The position numbers were made by a program, and so were the translations under genes. The notes beneath the pieces were generated by a model. It saw only the letters and a list, made by a program, of their open reading frames with translations. It was not told where the DNA came from and ran no database searches. DNA of 64,000 nt. It comes from Taxillus chinensis (lineage: Eukaryota; Streptophyta; Magnoliopsida; Santalales; Loranthaceae). Positions 55,565 through 64,000 of the stretch are shown here, piece after piece. Where the stretch lies: contig CM042084.1 in the NCBI GenBank assembly GCA_023512835.1, positions 56,350,793-56,414,792 on the forward strand, in the 5' to 3' direction. Within the stretch, counting starts at the first letter, position 1. Every line of letters begins with the position of its first letter.

Positions 55565-56773
55565 TGTCACGAGTCAGGTTTCGCGCCTCTCAACCCATTG
55601 TGGCACTTAGCTTCTCTATCCACGGTCCGCTAAGTTTAGCTTTTGATGGCTGAAGTGAACGTAGACTGTTTCGCCTGCCACTGGCTCATCGGGAGAACGA
55701 CTCCGATTCCCGACCGGTTGTGTAATGATAGCCAAATCCCTTCTTCAACGTCAAGTCCTCGACTAGCGGCGTGCTCCCCGCATTCAACTGGGTTGGCACG
55801 TCTCGAACTCCGAAGGAATTCCATCCGTTCTCCTCCATGAATCGCCTGGAACCTTCCATGCGTACCATCTACGCTTTCAACCCACCCTCTCCTTTACGTA
55901 GCACGAATATATTCCCAAATCGTGCGATCGAGAAACGTCCCACAAGCACCACGCTACTCAGGTCGTAACATTCTCCTCCACCTAATCCTCGCAATGTCCT
56001 CGTTGCGTTTGTCGACATCGCTTCCCAGGCGATGGCATCATTAACTCGACGCCCTCCCACTCCGCCCAATGTCAACTAGTTGGACATCGCTTCCCGAAGG
56101 GTCGTAACACCTTTACAAGATGTTCTCCCGCTCGCCCAATGTCCAAAGGATAGGAGGCTTCCAAGATCGCTCCGACGCGCTCCTTCGTACTCCCTTGCCC
56201 GACTCGCATCACACTCTAGGATACTCCAACTCTATGGACGCAAGCGTGCAAGACACTACCGGTCAACTCACCCTCGCGAGCTCCCACCTTGGGATCACGC
56301 TACTCGCAAGAGTGCTTGACGAGTCTTCAGGATACGGGCTGGTTCGGTTCGATACCACTTGTCACGTTGGTCAAGGTTTCTGCGCCTCTCAACCTATTCG
56401 GCACTTAGCTTCCCTATCCACGGTCCGCTAAGTTTAGCCTTTGAGGGTTGAAGCACATGTAGACTAGTTTTTCTTGCCCTCCACTGGGCTCATCGGAGAA
56501 TGGCTCCAGTTCCCAACCAGCTGTGTAAGGATGGCCAAATCCCTTCTTCAACGTCAAGTCCTCGTCTAGCGGCGTGCTCCCCGCATTCAACCAAGGTCAG
56601 GCACGTCTGAACTCCGGGGTTCCATCCGTTCTCCTCCACGAACTACCCGGAACCTTCGCTGCGCACCATCTACGCTTTTCAACCAACCCCTCTCCTTTAC
56701 GTAGCACGAATAAATTCCTGAATCGTGTCTCTGAGAAACGTCCCACCAGCACCACGTTGCTCGGGTCGTGACA
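55565..56773 (-). mobile_element. TRIM-2: second copy of the miniature LTR element, antisense
   Basis: Terminal repeats at 55565-55970 and 56360-56773 match the TRIM-1 repeats on the minus strand. The internal region (55971-56359) matches the TRIM-1 internal region, and a decayed initiator-Met primer site is near 56346-56357 (minus strand tggtatcgaacc). The target duplication is ccaa (55561-55564 and 56774-56777), 4 bp as for TRIM-1. Its terminal repeats differ more from each other than those of TRIM-1, so it is older. Confidence 0.85.
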
Positions 56774-59292
56774 CCAATCACACCTCTAAACTGTTTGGTG
56801 GCAACTCGTTTTTCTTTTCTTTCATGGTTTGTGCGAGCCTTGTGCGAGGATGACTCTAGGATCAACTGAATGAACCAGCATGAGTCCTTTCACAAAAGCC
56901 AAGACGAGCCCAGATAAAAAACGAGTGATGACAAGCCCCACACCAGGTAGCAAATCTATGGTGAACTCCACACTCCACTCTAGAGGCAACGTCACCAAAT
57001 CTTCAGGAAGACATCCTAGAATTGGTCCACCACAGCTAGCCACACTGTCTTACCCAAACTCCGCTCCTCGCCAAACCCCAATGCTACTAAATGGTGGGTG
57101 ACAACACCCCATAACTCTCGCTGTAGACCTGCTCTACCCGCCTTATCACCCCATTCCCCACACAAGGAATCCACCTCTCCCGAGGCGTAGTAAAACCACC
57201 CTCCTCCTATAACAATCAATCCTCACTTAAAAGGCCGCTAACCAATCTATCCCTAGAATAACATCAAAAGTATTTATGGACATCATATATAGGTCGAAAA
57301 GTAAGCACTACACTACCAATGGTCAGCTCACACCCACAACACTCCTCTTTAACCATGTGGTGACACCCATGGGTGACCCCACAAGGCTCTACTAAAGACT
57401 CAACAATCAAAGAACATGATGCACCGGTATCAAAAAGAACAGATATCACATTGCTTGAGATAAGAATCGTACCCCGAACAACTGATGGTGTTGCTCCCCT
57501 CCTCTAGTGGCGGCGTTGGCAACTCTGCGCATGGGTCACGGATGTGAGGGCAAACACTCGCCTTGACCTCCTCTAGCCTCAGATGTCTGACCCCAATGCT
57601 CCCTTGGTTTCTACTGGTCTCCTCATTTATCTTTGCCATACAGTTGGCCCTCCCCGCCGCCCCAAAGGCCAGGCTCTAGCGGATCGCCTGGCTAATCTGC
57701 CTCAGACATGCTGGCCTCACTAGTGTCCCGAATCGTCTTCACTCTTCACACCCTAAGTTCGCCCATTGGATGCTCAACCTTCCCCTTTACCGAAACACAC
57801 CCCTGGTGATGTGCCCTGCCTTGCCACATTTAAAACAAGACATGTGGCACTTAGACAGTCCCTATTTCAATGCCCCTCCTCTCCAAAGTACCACACCCAC
57901 TAGGAAAACTCGAAAACCGCTCCCTTGTCCTCCAAAAAATATGGTCTACGAAAGGACCCTGCCGACCGGCCCTACTCGCACGTAGCCTGCTCCCCCGCCT
58001 CCACTCCAGGCCTCTTCACCCACTAGAGTTGCTCTTAGGCTCCCTACTCTTGCTTCCCTTTATCTAGACCTCTCTCCGAATCTCCCGTGGCGTCCACCGC
58101 CTCGCATATGTTCTCGCCTTAAGCACCTCCATTCTCTGCCTCAAGGTAAGCCTAGGACCCATGGTGAATTTATGGGCCTTTAAGTCTTTCCTCGAGACTA
58201 ACTCTGGAGCAAACTAGATCAAATTTCGGAACGCCCGCTCATACTCCACCACTTATCACCTCCCTGTGTTAGGTTATCAAACTCGCTCCTCTTGCACCAC
58301 CAAACTAACTCCCAAGAACTCGTTATAGAACACCTATATAAAGTCATCCCATAATGTTTTCCTCAAATCAAGGCGACCACCAAACTCAACCACCACTCTA
58401 GGGCCTCTCCCTCAAGTTGTCGAATTGCTAGCCTAACCTCTTCTTCCTCAAGTAGAAAGAGGAAAAGAAGATATGCTCCACGTGACACAACCACCGCTCA
58501 TCTCCAACTAGGTCCACCCCTCCTTCAACTTTGCTGGTTTCTCCTTCGTAACCTAGCCGCCCAATCCTCTGAAGCCCTCTTCGAATGTCCTCATCACATA
58601 AAACATCCTCTCCCCGAGGTGGGGGGGGAGGTGTTCCCTGTCAAGCAGCTATCTTTGCTCTCATCTCCTCCCGCAGCCTCTTGTCGGCGTTATCTCTCAT
58701 CCCATGCATGGCCTCACCAAGATCCAAGCCGAGCCAACACTTGTGTCATGGGATCAGCTCCTCCTACTTGCCCTATTTGGATCCAGACACTTCATCCCCA
58801 CTGCGCCTTACTCTCACGAGGTGCTCTCCTGAGGCATGACTCTAAAAGAATGTACAACCATATCACAACATGCTTATAAACTCCCAACGTCTCATCTCAA
58901 TATCTCATAAGTGGGGATATACACCAGCTCATCACATCACATTATTCAAGACACGCAAATATCTTATGGCTCATGTTCTCACATCATATGTACTCATAAA
59001 TCTCATGATGCACACCCATCACATAATAGTATGCCACACCTCAAAAAATAACAAAGCATTCACCATTAAGCATCTCACATAACAAGAATTCAACATGTAT
59101 CACATGCTAGTGGCCTACTCAATGCATGTATGCACTCAATACACATCCTACTCGTGGCTTATCAGCCCCTCAATGCACCTTAGAAAATACAAGAGTCTCG
59201 TTGATCAAGTGAGTCTACTCATGCCCCCTAAGGGCCTTAAGGATGACTTACCCTCCTACTACCCGAGGTCTCAATTGCTTTGATACCTATCT
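56774..59292 (-). pseudogene. gag: Tekay-4 gag and protease remnant
   Basis: On the minus strand: the primer-site region (59276-59288, two or three mismatches to initiator-Met), a long leader, decayed gag (about 58840-57900) with Pro-rich N-terminal part and traces of capsid and zinc knuckle near 57800-57850, and protease text MISVLFDTGASCSLIVESL (57449-57390). The start of RT (about 57000-56950, WSVEFTIDLLPG) ends the recognisable sequence. It is heavily decayed, with stops throughout. RT, RNase H and integrase are missing; TRIM-2 lies just beyond. Confidence 0.7.
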
Positions 59293-59790
59293 CGTCACGC
59301 CGGATTTCTTAACACCGAGAAACCGGGCTAGTGATGCCCATGCCTCGCCACCAGAGGACAAGAGGTTAATAAATGGTCACCTAATAGGGCTCCCTCAAGG
59401 GTGCTACCCCAAACCCGTTACAATCTCATACATGATATGCACAAACCATACAAGAAAACCACTCTATGTAATAAAACAATGTTACATGATAAAACGTCAC
59501 CAACTCCAAAACATGGTGCCTCAAATAAATACATAAGTCTCAATCTCAAAAATTATACATGATCTCAAATAAAGTAACAAATTAAATGATCATGCTTCCA
59601 CAAGGTGTAACCTCCTAACGCCTACTAAGTCCCGCAAAAAGACATTGAAGGTGGGTGAGCAAACCATAGCTCAGATGTGGGTTATGCCTCCCTGGACCAA
59701 CCCAACATCTCCTCCATAATATGCTCAGTGTAGACATGTGCAGTTTAGTGTAATTAAAATAATAGTAAACATCACACAAGGATTCATAGG
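59293..59790 (-). repeat. Tekay-4 5' LTR, partial
   Basis: It starts cgtcacgccggatttc (first base of the expected tg changed). It carries the text around gggtgagcaaaccatagctcag ... gtgcagtttagtgtaa, which matches Tekay-2 LTR at 39090-39190. It stops at about 59790, where a different sequence begins. Confidence 0.65.
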
Positions 59791-60842
59791 AACGCCCCCA
59801 AATTTGAGACTTCCAAACCGGGTGCGTTAGGAAAATAAATATACAAATTTTATATCAATTTCAAACTATTACTTATTTAATCAAACAAACCATTCATTAT
59901 TCAAATTTCAATCCAAGATCTTTAAGGTTTAGGGGTTTAGAGACTAAGTATCCATAACCCATTATTACATAACAAAGCACACGAGCAAACAACTTAATAA
60001 ATCTTTAAATTTTCACACAACTTTATTTCCAAGCACTCCGATCTTATCCTAGTTTCTCCACCCAATTACCCGGGGTTGGAAAAGAAATCATAAAAAAGGG
60101 TGGCTCAATCCACAAAGGGTAAACATAAGTGGGTAAGGAAAAATCATGAAGATATCAACATAGGAAATATAAGATTTACACATCATACATGATCAAATTT
60201 CACAAGAAAATCATAACATGGAAGATTATGTTTGAACATCGTATCATAACATCACGACAGGTTAACTACCGAATACCATATCATAACATAACATAACATA
60301 TTATCAACTGGATTGACACTCTCCAATGATGTTCTTTACCCAAGATTGGAGGTCTTTTCTGAACCACCCATCATAAACTTACTTTGTCCAAACATAAGAG
60401 GTTATAACAACTTTAACATACATAACATGAGCATCACATAGAATTTCAATAAAACATTCAAAGTTAACAAGGATAACCACTAATATCAAAATGGTTATCT
60501 ACCCCAATCAATAATAGATACCGAGAGAGAGATTAAAAAGAGACTAATCTAATCTTCTCAACAATAAAATGGAATAGAAAAAAATAAGAAACATAAAACT
60601 CTTACAATAATAATTCCAAATAAAACAAGATAAAGAGAAAGAGAAAAGTCCTTACAATAATAATGAAATATAGATTATAATGAAAAAGAAAAGGGGGATG
60701 AGAAAAACCCATAGAAATATAGACATAATGAAAAAAAAAAAGAGGATAAGAAACCAACGATCGGTCGTTTCTCCGTTCTAAACCTAAAAATATCAAACAC
60801 TAAATTAGCATTAATGCGAAAAGTTCAATATCACACATATCT

Positions 60843-60888
<46 letters not shown>

Positions 60889-62460
60889 TACTTTAACTAT
60901 ATCTTTTAATAGCATACGTGCTTGTGGGGTTGAATATTAATTTGGGTTCCCACTTCTATTGCTGTTCCATATCCTATTTCGATCCCATGCATCATAAGCC
61001 TTGAGTTGTGCACTAACTAGGTTATATGCCTTGAGAGTTTTTGAATAAGATTTCTTGTATTGGGTGAACGGAAAAGACGTTCGATAGGCTTATTTTTCCT
61101 ACGTGTTTCCACCTTAACCATGAGGGGATATTAGACACGGGTCTAAAGGGACGATCAAGAGGAGATAAGGATGGGGATAGCTGTGAGGTTGAAGCATTAA
61201 CAATTGGGGTTGGGCGAAGGGCGATTGTCGGGGGAATTCATTTTGGAAGTCGTTCCTTACAATCTTCCGCTATCTAGAACCTTAAAATAAAAAAATAAAA
61301 ACATAAGTTAATATTCTCATCTTTTCACTTGAATTATAGAATGACAACGCTATGATAAAATACTATAATTTAAAATAATTACACATGTATGTAAATGGTA
61401 AGGCCAACCATGTATGTATATACGAGGTGGTACAACTAATCATATAAATAACATGTAAGGTGGTAAAACCAACCATGAATATAGTATATATGAGGTGGTA
61501 AAACCAACCATATAGATCTACATAAATAAATGACCTCAAAATTTCAAAATCTTAAAGTATTACCTTCGTAGAACCACTGTAAGTACCAAAAGCAAAAGAG
61601 GATTTGAGTAGAGTATTTGGGATGTTAAGAGGGCTTAAGGAGTGTTTTGATAGGGAAATTTCGTGGTGTGGCTTGAGGGATTTGTGCTTAAAGGAGAGGC
61701 AAGAATCCTTATATAGGCAAGGATGGTGGTAGGTGTGTAGTGTGAAAGTAGTGTATGAATTTGACTTTGGCATCAAATTAAATTATGTAAAAATATATAA
61801 AATACTTTATTTTATTCCATTATACTCTTTAAAACGTGGGTATCTTCTCCTACCATTTAAAAAATGTTTTAAGACTTTTCAACCTAGAAGGTTCCTTTGG
61901 CATCAAAAGTCCACATTGGTGTACTCCCTACTAATTCAATTATAAAGTTTTTAATTTGTAGTTTTTGACAAATGGCCAATTGTATTGTTACTAACTCAAA
62001 TATCTACAAATGGGTATCAATTTTATAATTTTTGAATATGTATAACAAAAGTTATTGAATTTTAAAGTCATACTAAAATGTTTACCCGTTCATACTGAAC
62101 CTATGTGTAGTATTTTAAATTCTGGAATCGATTGGCTTCATATTAAATTCTGAAATTTTTACACGTTTTAGCTAAGTCATAAATGAACAAATGGGCTTGG
62201 TTTTATGTCAATTGGATCTATATAACTCAAGTTATGAATTTTTGAATGGGACCTCCAGAATCTGCCTCATTCAAATTTTTGGGCCTTACCTATGTTTTAT
62301 ACTTTTGTAAGTTAAGGCTTGTAATACTTACTTACCCATATTAATTTGGTTTAAGAAACTAAATGACATAATATAGCATCTAAAATTTTTATGACATATA
62401 AGAAATTATTTTATTATTTTTTTTATAAGTATTTAATATTACGCGGATAAAATAATATAA
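59791..62460 (-). repeat. AT-rich noncoding block, probably a long LTR of another element
   Basis: No gene is seen. The beginning (aacgcccccaaatttgagacttccaaaccggg) resembles a minus-strand gypsy LTR end, and a minus-strand TATA box (ctatata, 61710-61716) sits in a typical LTR context. Three partial repeats around aaggtggtaaaaccaacca occur at 61400-61520. The right end could not be fixed, so size and family are uncertain. Confidence 0.4.
60846..60887. repeat. (AT)n microsatellite
   Basis: About 21 uninterrupted AT/TA units lie within the AT-rich block. Confidence 0.95.
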
Positions 62461-63330
62461 TGCATAATCAATAAACAATAAACTAAGATAACATTATAGC
62501 ATAAAATATTATAATCCTAAAATAAATATTAATATCATATTCTATGGCCTAGTAAAATTCTTGAATTATATTAGCGTATGTTAAGGCGTGTTGTGCTTAG
62601 TGCACAACCCTCCTAACATTCCTGGTTGTGCACTAATACCCTCAAACTTCTCCCCGTGTCTCGTCGATTATACTGCAGCCATTGGACATGAGCATTTAGC
62701 TCATCTATAAAAGCATAGCTTTGTAACTTCAAGTCGTATTGCTCGCGATCTTCATGGCGACATTATTCTCGGATGGCAGGACTAAGAACTTGATGCCATA
62801 ACTCTTATTATTCTTCTTCTTACTTCTATACTCTCTTTATAAATAAAATCTCAGCTCATACCTATTTATGGAAGTCCAAACGATACTATTCATAACGACT
62901 GATACTATTCATAAGGCTACTATACATGTTATTTGAATGACTATATTGGGTGCTTATTTTTATCGTGTAATATCTAAAATATCATTTCTAACTATTGTTA
63001 ACAATAACATTATTATTATTTTATTATTATTACTCTTTAAGAAGAACTTAAATAGCTAAAAAATTTTGCGGGTACATAGGTGGTCCCCTCAATAGAACCT
63101 CAATACTCGCATCCACTCTTGGACCGTCCCTCGATGGGACCTCAACAACTCATGTCCATCCCAAGACTGCTCCCTCAATGAAACCTCAAAATCTCATGCC
63201 AATCTAGGACTATTCCTTCAATGGAACATCAACATCTCATGTCCAATCCAAGACTGTCCCCTTAATGGGACCTCAATATCGCATACCCAAATAAAATAGA
63301 TACACACAAGCATCTCATCACACATCACTA
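62461..63330. other. Unassigned sequence with a hairpin and a tandem repeat
   Basis: No gene is seen. A perfect 13-bp inverted repeat ttagtgcacaacc / ggttgtgcactaa with a 14-base loop is at 62597-62636. From 63080 to 63285 about four and a half units of 43-44 bp repeat imperfectly, with core tcaatgggacctcaa.atctcatg. Confidence 0.6.
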
Positions 63331-63764
63331 TTGTTGGATCCCATTTTGTTCGGGTTGGACATACTAACCCCATTTTATATATATTTGCCCATACCATATA
63401 TCTTATGGATTAGGTCCATAAAGATCCCCCACTACTAAGAGTCGGTCCTAGGTTTGGAGTTTATGTTAAACCCCAATTTGTGCAAGACGGATATATTATG
63501 ACACCAACAGGGAAGCCCAAAATTCGAACCTTTGCTACAAGACATTGAAGTGTCCCAAGGCCAACACTAGATGATAGAGGATAAAATTTGGAGACTAACG
63601 CACTTGACCGTGTTCAACTCTCGACTTAAAAACGGTTATAACCAAAATAATTTCGCCAAAAAAAGTCAAACTTGTCAAAAGACAATCATTGCCTCAGGTT
63701 GTGTGGAGGTGGATTCTTCTCGAAACCTAGGCCTGGTTTGACTGTATTATCCGATTAGTTCTAA
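63331..63764. other. Unassigned repeat segment
   Basis: tgttggatccc at 63334 resembles a copia LTR start. 63545-63690 is a direct copy of 53575-53740 (cggagactaacgcacttga-type text). No gene is seen. Confidence 0.4.
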
Positions 63765-64000
63765 ATGTAGAAGCTATTCCTCGATTTTAGCCACTTACGA
63801 TTTATTTTCTTTTTCATTTCAAGTTCATTTTTGAGTCTCTTTAGATTCACGATTCGGTCATTTAAGTTAGTGTTAAGCAAATGGTTTTGAGCTCCAAGAT
63901 CATGATACCAAACCTCTTTACTCCTAAGATTGGCTAAGTCCTTTTCTAGATTTGAAATTATCAGTTCAAGACGTTTAGCCCGTCCACTCATATCTTTGTA
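63765..64000 (-). pseudogene. gag: Copia gag coiled-coil fragment, antisense, running off the window
   Basis: The minus strand reads KRLELIISNLEKDLANLRSK, EVWYHDLGAQNHLLNTNLND and KRLKNELEMKKK. This matches the inner copia gag coiled coil at 19760-19960 residue for residue in many places (WYHDL, NHLLNTNL). It is the edge of another antisense copia of the same lineage. Confidence 0.8.

Noticed and set aside
59791..62460. Host intergenic DNA with a host promoter
   Set aside because: The single TATA box at 61710 has an LTR-like context and no host gene follows; a long LTR is more likely, though its ends could not be proved.

Overview
The window is plant repeat DNA, and I could not support any host protein-coding, rRNA or tRNA gene in it. 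It consists of LTR retrotransposons nested inside one another: Ty3/gypsy of the Athila lineage, Ty3/gypsy chromoviruses of the Tekay/Del lineage, Ty1/copia of a Sirevirus-like type, and two copies of a miniature non-autonomous LTR element (TRIM). A primer-binding site complementary to plant tRNA-Asp, initiator-Met primer sites, a chromodomain behind integrase and the Athila gag family point to an angiosperm, probably a eudicot, in heterochromatin. Species cannot be named.

Layout. 1-3492: 3' end of an Athila element (Athila-A). 3493-3990 and 31693-32461: two parts of one copia LTR (outer copia LTR), split by Athila-B (3991-31692, 5-bp target duplication ccaag). Athila-B carries LTRs, a tRNA-Asp primer site, broken gag and pol, an internal promoter-like block (11537-12096) and an accessory gene. 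That gene is interrupted by a solo LTR (13367-14959, duplication gtaag). A copia element (17164-29957, duplication atatt) lies in the Athila-B 3' tail and has its own accessory gene at 25843-28582. 32462-36382: remnant of an antisense Tekay element (Tekay-0), holding a reversed solo copia LTR (32820-35423), which itself holds TRIM-1 (33153-34376). 36383-53552: sense Tekay-1, bounded by the duplication gccac. It is interrupted by the antisense, nearly complete Tekay-2 (38760-47966) and by an antisense Tekay-3 fragment (from 50282). 53558-64000: old mosaic with copia LTR debris, TRIM-2 (55565-56773, minus), a decayed antisense Tekay-4 (gag-protease plus LTR piece), a long AT-rich probable LTR, tandem repeats, and the start of another antisense copia gag at the right edge.

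How the parts work together. Each autonomous family shows the usual set: gag, aspartic protease, reverse transcriptase/RNase H and integrase between LTRs, with primer-binding site and polypurine tract. All copies here are broken by stops and frameshifts. The most interesting content is a gene that does not belong to the core set. Both the Athila (gypsy) and the inner copia element carry, between pol and the 3' LTR, a homologous two-domain gene. Its N-terminal domain resembles the plant-transposon family often annotated Transposase_32, followed by a proline/alanine/serine-rich linker and a C-terminal C48 (Ulp1/SUMO-protease-like) cysteine protease with a His-Asp-Cys triad. In Athila-B this gene sits directly behind a TATA box and an array of hairpins resembling those in the LTR promoters. 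A second theme is that Athila and Tekay LTRs, from different gypsy lineages, share U3 promoter architecture: paired hairpins about 100-112 bp apart, common flanking text, and an ACGT-centred palindrome.
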